Source: Acidimicrobiales bacterium
GTDB lineage: Bacteria; Actinomycetota; Acidimicrobiia; Acidimicrobiales; MedAcidi-G1
Direction of reading: 5' to 3'
Assembly (NCBI GenBank): GCA_029242745.1
Contig: JAQWTI010000005.1
Span: forward strand, 1 to 64,000
Length of the DNA: 64,000 nt
Position 1 is the stretch's first letter; each line of letters begins with the position of its first letter. This document shows positions 9,601 to 17,048 of this stretch, piece after piece. The notes beneath the pieces were generated by a model. The model was not told the DNA's origin and searched no databases. It saw only the letters and a program-made list of their open reading frames with translations. Both the position numbers and the translations under genes were made by a program.

Positions 9601-10200
9601 TCGACGCACCTCCCGAAGCAGGTCAGATAGCCGATCAAGATTGGCTTCGGTGGACCTCAGCCGCTGCTGCGCCTTCTCCTTACGGCGCCGGTATTTAAGG
9701 ATTCCAGCAGCATCCTCAATGATGCTCCGACGTTCCTCTGGGCGGGCGTTAAGCACCGCGTCGATTTGGCCTTGGGAAATAATGACGTGCTGTTGACGAC
9801 CGACACCAACGTCAGAGAGCACCTCTTGGATATCGAGTAGCCGGCAAGGGGCACCGTTCATCGCGTACTCACTATCACCGCTACGAAACAGCGTGCGGGT
9901 GATTGTGACCTCGTTGAACTCCACCGGGAGTTGGCGCGAGGAGTTATCGATGGTTAGGGAGACTTCGGCACGGCCGAGCGCAGCCCTCGTTGATGTGCCA
10001 GCGAAAATTACGTCGTCCATTTTTTGAGAACGCACAGCGCTCGGCGCTTGCGCACCCAACACCCAGGCAACAGCGTCTACAACATTGGACTTGCCGCTCC
10101 CGTTGGGACCAACCACGACAGTCACCCCAGGCTCCATTTCGAGCACCGCCGAGTCAGCAAACGACTTGAACCCCTTAATGGTCAGTCGTTTCAAAAACAT
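6682..10200 (-). CDS. smc: Chromosome segregation protein SMC
   Basis: Chromosome condensation and segregation ATPase that works as a V-shaped homodimer with ScpA/ScpB. The 1172 residues are the normal length. Seen: Walker A GPNGSGKSN (31-39) after FKSFAD; a long coiled coil; a hinge around residues 500-640 (AGVEGVLGTLLDLVEVDEG); a second coiled coil; the ABC signature LSGGERSLTALA; and Walker B FYVMDEVEAALDD with its D-loop. The ATG at 10200 gives the standard MFLKRLTIKGFKSFAD N-terminus. The Fpg-like gene lies upstream, as in mycobacteria. Confidence 0.97.
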   Translation of the reverse strand: MFLKRLTIKGFKSFADSAVLEMEPGVTVVVGPNGSGKSNVVDAVAWVLGAQAPSAVRSQKMDDVIFAGTSTRAALGRAEVSLTIDNSSRQLPVEFNEVTITRTLFRSGDSEYAMNGAPCRLLDIQEVLSDVGVGRQQHVIISQGQIDAVLNARPEERRSIIEDAAGILKYRRRKEKAQQRLRSTEANLDRLSDLLREVRRQLRPLERQADAARRHGDLFDEFTALRLHRAGRELAGLQLRARDESENRSMLTVAESTQSSALTRFDAEVTASEAELAARGGDDLGDHLVRLEALRERGRGIRGVLVERLRGLERDRSALASQQVVVGLEAELERSEAEMSRLDAEVEDLAPNAERLALAETELAADRADFEMNWSDGVPSLGGYAAEVRGELLALRAAVSQVGTERERLVVRLTALDEVLAHLDGEADRLRVDLSAGETAEEPLIVEVAAAEDRAHRAAVRRNAAWERVVTAEAEVRTGSARVEALALALDEARSRSGAEHLAGVEGVLGTLLDLVEVDEGFEAAFEAAAGPALDAVVVRGPNDARAALAALKEGCFAAAVLALDTGANGRSAPIVGSPVRPRVRARLDLGDAAVGVDGLLDRLLGHAVLVDAPLTDVVDLALRYPEAVLVTSLGDRFGPSGWRIGGDGRGATGAALADAEARLVAANSEQDDAAMAFDRAERDTMEADDEVARLNRSLDEHDGRFTASAEALQQLQAERRDVGNESESLRTRIGELEQRLTDDGSRVAELNERLPALEADEEASVEAGYRMHEARSSLEERAAALGASRTGHDVRSADVAGRRTVLGARVLDLQARLELLSDERELAMARQDDLAVRENVTRRLVAAVDVRMIVVDTRLETLREHRREQSERVRAVATRLDGLRRQRTEAETTLRATRERLSRTEIERAETRMRIENVTANIRSEFDREPEAAIDAPCPVLPDGILAAARIAELERELKLMGPINPLALTEFDSLKERHEFLQEQLDDIRSTRKELRKVIRSVDDEIVVVFAAAFAEVSTHFTDLFDSLFPGGQGKLRLTDADNLLETGVEVEARPSGKNVKKLSLLSGGERSLTALAFLFAVFRSRPSPFYVMDEVEAALDDVNLHRFLGLVDQFRDDAQLVIVSHQKRTMEAADCLYGVSMAPGGSSRVVSERVEAARVAERLNVLSNN

Positions 10201-10322
10201 CCGCTACCACCAGTCCAAAACAATCGCCCCACAGCACCAAGAACTACAATGGTGTTATTCGCCATGACGTCACCCTAGGCGCGTCTAAGCCCGCAAAGTT
10301 GCGCTCTGCCGCAATCAGTAGT

Positions 10323-11165
10323 TCAGACTTGGGTATCGCAGTAGTAGGTCCAACTACCCTTGTACTTGATTCGCTGGATCGGCATTCGATTTCGTTCGCT
10401 CAGGGCCCCCACCCGGCCGTACACCGCGAGGTGGTCGCCATAAACTCCCCGTTCGCCGTAGACGTCCTGGAACGGGCGCTCCTCTAGATCTGTTCCGCGA
10501 TACTTAATGGCCTCATTCACCACCTGAATAAGAGCTCCGTGGAGCCGACGGACTTCTTGATGGGACAGGGTGTCTGACATCCGATCGTGACGTAGCCCAG
10601 CATGAAAGAGGATCTCATCGGAATAAACAGCGCCCACCCCGATCACGATTGACTCATCACACAAGAGGTCCTTTAGTGGCATCTGGCGAGCCAACACCCA
10701 ACCGCCAAACGTGGTCCACGGAATCATCTCACCAGCCGGGTCCATTCCTACGGCAGCCACCTGAGGGAACTCGGCTACCAAATCGTCACCTTCGATCACA
10801 CACACCTCCGAACCGCCCTCAGGGTCGACCAGACGTACTTGGCCACCGACCGTGAAGGTGATGGTCATTTCAGTGCCTGCCTCTACCGCATCGCGAGCTG
10901 CGTTCCGTCGTATCTGTGCACCAGGTCCAAGCTTGAGGACCAGAAGCCCACCATGGTCGAGCTCCGATACCAATAGGAGTCCCATGCGGCGGACCTGGCC
11001 AAGTTTGTGGCCCTCGAGGCGGCCGGCAAACTGCTTCCGGTTTCGGTAACGGCCAAGAGTGGACATCGAGGTGGCCTCGACAGTCTTCACCTTTCGCCCC
11101 GACGCCTCGCGATCAAGGGCATAGCGAATGGTCTCCACCTCGGGAAGTTCGGGTTCGATGGTCAC
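10323..11165 (-). CDS. Fpg/Nei-fold protein with missing catalytic and zinc-finger residues
   Basis: Belongs to the formamidopyrimidine-DNA glycosylase fold (PELPEVETIR at the N-terminus, EILFHAGL helix-two-turn-helix region, YRGTDLEE segment, C-terminal VYGR). Several functional features look altered. The proline that must be N-terminal for glycosylase chemistry is preceded by four residues (start GTG, MTIEP), with no start codon directly before it. The beta-strand lysine expected in RRGK-type motifs is replaced (RRMGLLLV). The C-terminal zinc finger retains one Cys of four (ALSERNRMP replaces the first Cys pair). It may be a catalytically altered or DNA-binding-only member. The position between smc and rnc matches fpg in mycobacteria, so this may be the orthologous locus with diverged function. 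Confidence 0.8.
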   Translation of the reverse strand: MTIEPELPEVETIRYALDREASGRKVKTVEATSMSTLGRYRNRKQFAGRLEGHKLGQVRRMGLLLVSELDHGGLLVLKLGPGAQIRRNAARDAVEAGTEMTITFTVGGQVRLVDPEGGSEVCVIEGDDLVAEFPQVAAVGMDPAGEMIPWTTFGGWVLARQMPLKDLLCDESIVIGVGAVYSDEILFHAGLRHDRMSDTLSHQEVRRLHGALIQVVNEAIKYRGTDLEERPFQDVYGERGVYGDHLAVYGRVGALSERNRMPIQRIKYKGSWTYYCDTQV

Positions 11166-11216
11166 GGGGACTCCTGAGAGGTCGCTGGGAGGGACGAGTG
11201 CATAAGAAGATATGTC

Positions 11217-11945
11217 CTACGAGACAAGGTTGGGGACCGACGACTCAAGAGCGGTGCACGCCAACCTGGCAGCAGCTTGCTCCGCTCGTTTTTTAGAAGT
11301 ACCCGTGGCAGGACCGTGACTTTGTCCAGTCACTGACACAACCGCATGGAAACGCTTATCGTGATCTGGACCATCAGTGGTCACCTGATAACAGGGCGAC
11401 GGCTCAGCACGACGAGCCACGAACTCCTGCAGACGAGTCTTATAGTCGTGGCCTCCGGGAGCGGAAGCCGATTTGTCGATTAGGTCAGCGAAGAGACGGA
11501 CGACCAGTGATCGAGCAGCGTCAAGTCCACCATCGAGATAAACGGCGCCAATCACGGCTTCCAACGCATCAGCCAAAATCGACTCCTTTTCGGAACCGCC
11601 ACTAGACGACTCACCGTGCCCAAGTCGGAGAGCCTTTCCAAGGCCGATCTCGCGAGCTGTGGCCGCTAGAGCCGGAGCGCTCACCACCGATGCCCGGATC
11701 TTGGCTAACTGCCCTTCAGGCAGTTCCGGCTGGTCTTCAAAGGCATATTCAGCAATCACCAAACCAAGCACGGCATCACCCAGAAATTCGAGACGCTCGT
11801 TTGAAGCACCCTCGTTTTCAGCGCACCACGAACGATGAGTCAGGGCTTTGACCAGTAGCCCGGGGTCGGCAAAGTCGTACCCGAGAACTGCAACCAGCGA
11901 GGACCCGTCGGAACCCGGTGCGTCAGCCGAGGCGGGAAACGACAT
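11217..11945 (-). CDS. rnc: Ribonuclease III
   Basis: Double-strand-specific endoribonuclease for rRNA and other RNA processing. From the ATG at 11945 the product is 242 residues. It has the signature NERLEFLGDAVLGLV (about 49-63), the second acidic cluster ESILADALEAVIGAVYLDGG, and a C-terminal dsRNA-binding domain (DYKTRLQEFVARR ... KKRAEQAAARLA). The coding frame stays open farther upstream, but the extra residues lie over acpP and do not resemble RNase III, so the ATG at 11945, overlapping acpP by 23 bases, is preferred. Confidence 0.95.
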   Translation of the reverse strand: MSFPASADAPGSDGSSLVAVLGYDFADPGLLVKALTHRSWCAENEGASNERLEFLGDAVLGLVIAEYAFEDQPELPEGQLAKIRASVVSAPALAATAREIGLGKALRLGHGESSSGGSEKESILADALEAVIGAVYLDGGLDAARSLVVRLFADLIDKSASAPGGHDYKTRLQEFVARRAEPSPCYQVTTDGPDHDKRFHAVVSVTGQSHGPATGTSKKRAEQAAARLACTALESSVPNLVS

Positions 11946-12213
11946 AGTCGACGGCGTCACGGACCGTGCGAAGGTCCTCGAGGTCGTCGTCCTCAATCCG
12001 GAAACCGGCAGAGCGCTCACTAAGCTCCTCTTCCAAGGCTTCCACAAGTTCGATCAGCGCCAGGGAGTCGGCATCAAGATCGTCAGCAAACGATGCACCC
12101 TCAGCAATCTCTTTTGGCTCGATCTCTAGGATGTCAGCAAGGCGATCCTGCACCAGTTCAAGGACCTCATCGCGCCCAATAGGGGCACCCTCCACGTGGG
12201 TTTCTGCAGGCAC
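11923..12213 (-). CDS. acpP: Acyl carrier protein
   Basis: Carrier of acyl intermediates in fatty-acid synthesis. The 96-residue acidic four-helix protein has the phosphopantetheine site DADSLALIELV (Ser50). Start is GTG with AGGAGG about 5 bases upstream, a strong ribosome-binding site. It lies between plsX and rnc, the common acpP neighbourhood, and overlaps rnc by 23 bases. The N-terminal 10-12 residues are longer than in E. coli AcpP. Confidence 0.94.
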   Translation of the reverse strand: MPAETHVEGAPIGRDEVLELVQDRLADILEIEPKEIAEGASFADDLDADSLALIELVEALEEELSERSAGFRIEDDDLEDLRTVRDAVDYVVSRLG

Positions 12214-12362
12214 GTCGCCTCCTGTTAGGTGTCAGTCCGGACTGAGACTCCAGCACCGGTCGTCGGACCCCAATGCGGGCCCTCAAGCAGTTAGGGAGCC
12301 TACCGGGGCCGACTAGCCGATCGGGAGGAACTCTCCGATACTGGAAGTCTCAAAGAAGCCAA

Positions 12363-13346
12363 TCAACGGTCAACGGCGGTAGTTAGGTGCCTGACTACAT
12401 CGGTCCGTACCATCTCGGACGCCACCCCAATGGCGTTGCGCATAGCTGTCGCGTTTGTGGCGCCGTGACTGATGATGCACACGCCTCTAACCCCTAGGAG
12501 CATCGCGCCACCGTAGGCGTCTGGATGGAACTCCTTGTACAGACCGTCTAGTTCTGGGGCTAAAACATCGGCGGCCGCACGGGCCTCTGGCCGACCAGCC
12601 ATCGCAGAAAGCAGGGCAGTCAGCAGGGCCTTGAGCGCACCTTCGGCAGTCTTTAGGGCAACATTGCCAGTAAAGCCGTCAGTCACGACGACGTCCACAT
12701 CATCAGTCATGAGGTCTCGCCCTTCGACATTGCCGATAAATCTGACACCTCCGGCTGCTGAAGCGACTAGCGCCGCATACGCCTCCTTGGCGAACGAGTT
12801 TCCCTTACCGGGCTCTTCCCCGATGGAGAGAAGTCCGACTCGGGGATCAGCAATACCTAGTCGATGATGAGCAAATACTGCTCCCATTTGTGCGAACTGC
12901 ACCAACCACTCGGGCTGACACTCGGCATTGGCCCCCGAATCGAGGAGAACAGTGGGTGTGGAACCCGGCGTGGGTATCAACGTGGCGATAGCGGGTCGGG
13001 CTACGCCAGAAATTCGCCCCATACGAAGCAGCGCACTAGCCATGGTGGCTCCTGTGTTGCCAGCACTCACCATCGCCGAGGCTCGCCCATCGCGAACAGC
13101 CTCAGCAGCCCGGACCAGCGATGAGTCCTTCATACGACGAACACTGGAACCAGGTTCAGCATCCATGGCGATGACCTCAGAGGCTTCGATTACTTCTAAG
13201 CCACCGGTATCTCCTAGTTCATCAGATCGTCCCACTAAAAGGATTGGAATGCCGTCCGCCGCTGCGGTGAGCGCTCCAGCAACTATCTCAGAGGGGGCGT
13301 GGTCACCACCCATGGCATCAACAACGACAGGAAGCATGGGACTCAT
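12363..13346 (-). CDS. plsX: Phosphate acyltransferase PlsX
   Basis: Makes acyl-phosphate from acyl-ACP, the first step toward phosphatidic acid with PlsY. Recognised from VVVDAMGGDHAPSEIV at the N-terminus, then SAGNTGATMASALLRMG and DGFTGNVALKTAEGALK, all PlsX hallmarks; about 327 residues is usual. The frame stays open for nearly 90 codons upstream, but those residues are antisense-like low-complexity Arg/Pro sequence that overlaps rpmF. The start is therefore ATG 13346 or ATG 13337. It follows rpmF by 43 bases, the classical rpmF-plsX pairing. Confidence 0.94.
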   Translation of the reverse strand: MSPMLPVVVDAMGGDHAPSEIVAGALTAAADGIPILLVGRSDELGDTGGLEVIEASEVIAMDAEPGSSVRRMKDSSLVRAAEAVRDGRASAMVSAGNTGATMASALLRMGRISGVARPAIATLIPTPGSTPTVLLDSGANAECQPEWLVQFAQMGAVFAHHRLGIADPRVGLLSIGEEPGKGNSFAKEAYAALVASAAGGVRFIGNVEGRDLMTDDVDVVVTDGFTGNVALKTAEGALKALLTALLSAMAGRPEARAAADVLAPELDGLYKEFHPDAYGGAMLLGVRGVCIISHGATNATAMRNAIGVASEMVRTDVVRHLTTAVDR

Positions 13347-13389
13347 AGACCCAGCCTGGACGGACCAGGAAAGATCACCGAAACATAAG

Positions 13390-13569
13390 TCAGTCGACGT
13401 CGACGGCCTGACGGCCGGCGTACCAGCCGCAGTTTCCACAGACGCGGTGCGGACGCTTTGTGGCACTACATCGCGGGCAAGCGCTCCGCGGGGCGCGGCC
13501 CAAGGTCCACGAAGCCGCCTTGCGGCTCCGGCCCTTAGCCTTGGAGGTCTTCTTCTTAGGGACGGCCAT
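13390..13569 (-). CDS. rpmF: 50S ribosomal protein L32
   Basis: Large-subunit protein L32, 59 residues, starting MAVPKKKTSKAKGRSRKA. It carries two CxxC pairs (CPRC and CGNC), so it is the zinc-binding (C+) form. ATG at 13569. Upstream lies the DUF177/YceD gene and downstream plsX, a conserved trio linking ribosome and lipid synthesis genes. Confidence 0.97.
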   Translation of the reverse strand: MAVPKKKTSKAKGRSRKAASWTLGRAPRSACPRCSATKRPHRVCGNCGWYAGRQAVDVD

Positions 13570-13738
13570 CGTCGGTTCCTCAGAGGCTTCAGATATCGGA
13601 TGAGTTGCACCGGGGTGCAGTCGATTCTCCTGAGGTGTTAACTCCACCCCAAGCGACCACGTGAGGCTAGCGGGGCTGCTAAGGAACCGGTACGGCACTG
13701 CTCCGGCCGAGCATGGTGCCCGGCACAGAGAACGAAAC

Positions 13739-14308
13739 TCAGTGGATGGGTTCATCAGGCAATCGAAGAGCATCCAGCGCTGACCAACGCGGATCCGTCG
13801 GAGGCATGGCGCGCTCCAGAGAGTTCTCTACGGAAACGCTGGTGGCGGGAAATCGTTCAGGATCCGGCCCAATACAGTCTGCTGCACACAGCGAGGAAAG
13901 CGGAAGGGACAGTAGCACCGTGTCGCGGACCACCGGTTCGAGATCGGCTTCGTCACCTCCTAGCGGATAGACGTCGCCTGATTCCCCACTCAACTCAACG
14001 CCGCTGCGTCTGCTATCCGTATCAGAATCCTCGGTTCGAGCCGAGAGCACCTCATAGATTCTTAAGTCAAGACTGCCGTGTACGTCCTCAAGGCACCGAC
14101 GACACGAACCGGACCATTTCGCTTGGACTTGTCCGGAAACCACAACATCGTGGTTCCGGGCTTCAGCTTCTAAGTCAACTTTGACCATGCCGTCGGCTAC
14201 TACCACTTCACCGACACGCAGGTCGTCCAACTTGACCGTCCGTCTAATCAGCCAAGGGTCGGCCCTGCGGCGCAGAACGACCAGCGGAACCCGCAGGTCG
14301 TCACTCAC
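13739..14308 (-). CDS. DUF177/YceD family protein (23S rRNA accumulation protein family)
   Basis: Member of the YceD/DUF177 family, which in E. coli and plants affects 23S rRNA accumulation; the exact role in actinobacteria is unknown. The family core is seen: WLIRRTVKLDDLRVGEVVVADG, then WSGSCRRCLEDVHGSLDL with the conserved CxxC, and the C-terminal LPLSSLCAADCIGPDPERFPA-like ending. An open frame extends to 14389, but the GTG at 14308, one base after the upstream gene's stop and preceded by GAGGG, gives a better N-terminus (MSDDLRVPLVVL) of 189 residues. Position before rpmF is typical. Confidence 0.88.
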   Translation of the reverse strand: MSDDLRVPLVVLRRRADPWLIRRTVKLDDLRVGEVVVADGMVKVDLEAEARNHDVVVSGQVQAKWSGSCRRCLEDVHGSLDLRIYEVLSARTEDSDTDSRRSGVELSGESGDVYPLGGDEADLEPVVRDTVLLSLPLSSLCAADCIGPDPERFPATSVSVENSLERAMPPTDPRWSALDALRLPDEPIH

Positions 14309-14309
14309 C

Positions 14310-14984
14310 TCAAGTGCCCTCGGCGTCCTGATCGAAGAAAACAGCGCTCGGCCGAACTGGGCCAGCCCCTGAAGCATGCGCGTCTGCAACCGCTCGGACA
14401 GCTTCCGCTGCCTCGGTCGCCCGTCGCTCTCGGTCCTGGTCTAGCACTGTCTCCTGTAGGCGACGCCGGCCCTGCGAGATGGTGTCGCGTGTGTTTCCCA
14501 GCAGTGTCTCGAAACTGGCCAACTTCTGGTCGCAGTAGTCCTCAGTCTCACGACGCATCCGGCGGGTCTCCTCACGAGCTGTTTCCACAAGCTGACGGGC
14601 TCGCTGCTCGGCGGTACGAACCACTTCAGTACGTTGGACCAAACGCTCAGCTCTGGACCGAGCTAACTCTAAGATCTCATCACCCTCGCGACGAACCTTT
14701 CCTAGGAATTCCTCGCGTTCTTTCAGCAGCCACCGAGCAGCCCGAAGTTCCTCTGGGAGGCGAGCCGCTGCCTCATCAATGAGGCTCAGGATCTCCTCCT
14801 TGTTGACCATCGAGGATGCCGACAGCGGCATAGGTCGAGCATTGGCCAAGACCTCACGCAACTGGCGAAGTATCGCCTCAATCTGCGGTGGCCGGTAAGG
14901 ATTGGGAGCCATCTCTGTGATTTCAGCACTACCAGAAAATGGCTCCGGCTGATCAGGCAGCGGTTCAACCATTGAGTCACTCAC
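14310..14984 (-). CDS. SepIVA/DivIVA-like coiled-coil septation protein
   Basis: A 224-residue, strongly helical protein rich in Arg and Glu, with an extended coiled coil (about 85-200: REEFLGKVRREGDEILELARS ...). It resembles the mycobacterial SepIVA family, a DivIVA-like protein needed for septation and cell-envelope growth. The assignment rests on coiled-coil character and position: in mycobacteria the sepIVA gene also stands next to the DUF177 gene and rnc. The N-terminus is Pro/Glu-rich. The start ATG overlaps the stop of coaD by 4 bases. Confidence 0.75.
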   Translation of the reverse strand: MSDSMVEPLPDQPEPFSGSAEITEMAPNPYRPPQIEAILRQLREVLANARPMPLSASSMVNKEEILSLIDEAAARLPEELRAARWLLKEREEFLGKVRREGDEILELARSRAERLVQRTEVVRTAEQRARQLVETAREETRRMRRETEDYCDQKLASFETLLGNTRDTISQGRRRLQETVLDQDRERRATEAAEAVRAVADAHASGAGPVRPSAVFFDQDAEGT

Positions 14985-15478
14985 CCGTCTATCCGGCCCC
15001 GGAAGCCAATTCGATCTTCGAGGCGACGCCTAACCGGGTCGGGAACCATGTCGCGCACGTCGCCTCCGAGACGGGCTACTTCACGAATGAGGCGAGACGC
15101 AAGGAACGACCTCCGGGAGGCCGTAGGGAGGAAAAGAGTCTGCACGCCAGAGATCTCTACGTTCATCTGCGCCATCTGCAACTCACTCTCAAAGTCCGAG
15201 ACCGCGCGGAGTCCCTTGACAATAAAGTCGGCGCCAACCTCGGCAGCCAGATTCACTACCAGCCCATCAAACATCGTGGTTCGGACGTTGGGAAGGTGTT
15301 CAAAGCACTCGTCGAGCAAGGCCATTCGCTCTTCAAGATCAAACAGGCCACCACCCTTTGACGGGTTAATCAGAGCAGCCACGACAACCTCATCAAATAA
15401 GTTGGCGGCCGTCTCGACCATCTCCAAATGCCCATTGTGCACAGGATCAAACGAACCGGGATATAAGACACGGGTCAC
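14981..15478 (-). CDS. coaD: Phosphopantetheine adenylyltransferase
   Basis: Catalyses 4'-phosphopantetheine + ATP to dephospho-CoA, the fourth step of CoA synthesis. The 165 residues are the standard size. The nucleotidyltransferase motif YPGSFDPVHNGHLEMV is at the N-terminus (HNGH at 14-17), KGLRAVSDFESELQMAQMN is the family-specific segment, and SFLASRLIREVARLGGDV replaces the usual ISSxxVRE motif near the C-terminus. Start GTG 15478. The downstream gene overlaps by 4 bases; rsmD lies 40 bases upstream, a conserved pair. Confidence 0.96.
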   Translation of the reverse strand: MTRVLYPGSFDPVHNGHLEMVETAANLFDEVVVAALINPSKGGGLFDLEERMALLDECFEHLPNVRTTMFDGLVVNLAAEVGADFIVKGLRAVSDFESELQMAQMNVEISGVQTLFLPTASRRSFLASRLIREVARLGGDVRDMVPDPVRRRLEDRIGFRGRIDG

Positions 15479-15518
15479 GGTTTAGCCACCTCTCCCCAAT
15501 CGTTCCGTCTTCCGTGAC

Positions 15519-16091
15519 TCAGCCCGGATCATTATCCGGACGAAGCATGGTTACTACGGTACCCGCAGCGCGACGGTGAGAATCGACATGCCACTGGGCG
15601 CCACTATCGACCTCATGGTCAGACTCGACTACAACCATCGCGTCCTTGGCCACCAGCGACACTAAAAGGTCCAAGAGTTCGGACCATCCTTTGAAGTCGT
15701 AGGGAGGATCGAGAAGGACGAGGTCCCAAGGACCAGCTACCGAACTGTTACCAAGATCTAGCCATCGAGGGCCGTCGGCACACACCACGGTTGAGCATTC
15801 GACAAAATTGCAAATCTCGAGGTTGGTCTCCACGAGGGCTACAGCCGTCGGATCCTGCTCCACAAAGGTGGCATGTGCCGCTCCACGAGAGAGAGCCTCG
15901 AGACCTAGGGCTCCAGTTCCAGCGAACAAGTCAAGGACCCGGGCATCGACAACGGCACCCCGACTGTGTAGGGCATTGAAAATCGATTCACGCACCCGAT
16001 CGGTGGTCGGCCGCACCCCTGATTCACTACGCCGACCATCAGGGGTGACTAGACGTCGACCACGGGCAGTCCCAGCTACAACACGCATCAT
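15519..16091 (-). CDS. rsmD: 16S rRNA (guanine(966)-N2)-methyltransferase RsmD
   Basis: SAM-dependent methyltransferase for G966 of 16S rRNA. Family motifs: MRVVAGTARGRRLVTPDG, RPTTDRVRESIFNAL, SAM-binding DLFAGTGALGLEALSRGA and catalytic LLDPPYDF. The 190 residues are a usual length. Two adjacent ATG codons (16091 and 16088) are possible starts. It is upstream of coaD and divergent from the small zinc-ribbon gene at 16154. Confidence 0.95.
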   Translation of the reverse strand: MMRVVAGTARGRRLVTPDGRRSESGVRPTTDRVRESIFNALHSRGAVVDARVLDLFAGTGALGLEALSRGAAHATFVEQDPTAVALVETNLEICNFVECSTVVCADGPRWLDLGNSSVAGPWDLVLLDPPYDFKGWSELLDLLVSLVAKDAMVVVESDHEVDSGAQWHVDSHRRAAGTVVTMLRPDNDPG

Positions 16092-16153
16092 CTAATCATG
16101 GCAGGGACTGACTACAACTGGACTTAACATCTCACCGGACTAGGTTCCGACCC

Positions 16154-16342
16154 GTGCAAGCCCCCATAAACATCATCTGTGTCGACTGTGGGGGAACCTG
16201 CCATCTGCTCCCCCATCCAGAAACCGATTTCGAGCCCGGTGATCCCGTCGCCTACCGATGCGCTGACTGTATGGACCGATGGGATCTCGTAATGCCTGAC
16301 CACGAACAGGACAACCATGGTGACGAACCACCCCCAATCTGA
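16154..16342 (+). CDS. Small zinc-ribbon protein of unknown function
   Basis: A 62-residue product with two Cys pairs, ICVDCGG and CADCMD, about 25 residues apart, typical of a zinc ribbon. Between them lies an acidic segment (HPETDFEPGDPVAYR); the C-terminus is His/Asp/Glu/Pro-rich. Start would be GTG. It stands alone on the plus strand, divergent from rsmD and convergent with a GNAT gene, and fills what would otherwise be a gap. The Cys spacing and good fit to the gap argue for a real gene; function is not known to me. Confidence 0.62.
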   Translation: MQAPINIICVDCGGTCHLLPHPETDFEPGDPVAYRCADCMDRWDLVMPDHEQDNHGDEPPPI

Positions 16343-16349
16343 CAGAACC

Positions 16350-16368
16350 TAAGTTCCGCCGAAACTTA
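16350..16368. terminator. Weak inverted repeat between convergent genes
   Basis: Six-base arms (taagtt / aactta) flank a 7-base loop between the ends of the zinc-ribbon gene and the GNAT gene, and the right arm contains the GNAT stop codon. AT-only arms and no T-run make this a weak terminator candidate. Confidence 0.28.
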
Positions 16369-17013
16369 ACGCTGTGGGTCCCGCCACATAAGAGGAACTG
16401 TTGGTCCACCCACGATTACCGCCTCACCAGTCACAAGAAACCCATGACGCTCGTACAAGGGTACGTTCGCTGGATCAGACGACTCAAGATAAGCTCCCAC
16501 CCCAGAGGCATCGCACTTGTGAGTAACCGCCGAGATCAGCGCCGAAGCCAGCCCCCGACCGCGAGCACTCGCTCGGGTACCCACGAAGGCCAGATACCAA
16601 TGTGGCGTTAGCGGCGCAGCCTCCAGCATTGGCAGCAACGCCGTCAGACGTCGGTCCATCGTCTCGGCACCAAGGACCGTTCGGTTGACGAGACCAACCA
16701 TTGTGTAGTCGGGGCCTGAATCGTTGGCTCCTCGTGGCGGCACCCAAACCGCAGCGGCTTCACGCCGGTCACCCAGATCACCGGGAACCACGATCTCATC
16801 TATCGCCCGGCCGCCGAGCAAACGGTTGGCGAATAGTGCGGCCGCCAAAGCCTGATGTCGTACAGGATTGGGCGCAGGCCCATCATCAAGCAAGAAGGCC
16901 AAAACTGGATCGCCTGCGAAGGCCTCAGCAAGAGTGGCTGCCACTGCGGGGATGTCGGCGTCATCGCCGACTCGGGTGGTAATCGGCAGTTCAAGATTCG
17001 CAACCATGTCCAA
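16366..17013 (-). CDS. GNAT family N-acetyltransferase
   Basis: Acetyl-CoA-dependent N-acetyltransferase of unknown substrate, 215 residues. The acetyl-CoA-binding motif reads RASARGRGLASALISAVTHKC, and the C-terminal part ESSDPANVPLYERHGFLVTGE is the usual GNAT strand-helix ending. The N-terminal AATLAEAFAGDPVLAFLL resembles the actinobacterial subfamily related to puromycin-resistance-type acetyltransferases. The second Met (17007) is an alternative start. It lies just upstream of recG on the opposite side of a small gap; no functional link is evident. Confidence 0.87.
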   Translation of the reverse strand: MDMVANLELPITTRVGDDADIPAVAATLAEAFAGDPVLAFLLDDGPAPNPVRHQALAAALFANRLLGGRAIDEIVVPGDLGDRREAAAVWVPPRGANDSGPDYTMVGLVNRTVLGAETMDRRLTALLPMLEAAPLTPHWYLAFVGTRASARGRGLASALISAVTHKCDASGVGAYLESSDPANVPLYERHGFLVTGEAVIVGGPTVPLMWRDPQR

Positions 17014-17048
17014 CTCTCTCCTGCTGGCGGGATTTCTACCGACTCCAG

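Noticed and set aside
13347-13610. Upstream extension of plsX
   Set aside because: It overlaps rpmF in another frame and encodes Arg/Pro-rich sequence without similarity to PlsX.
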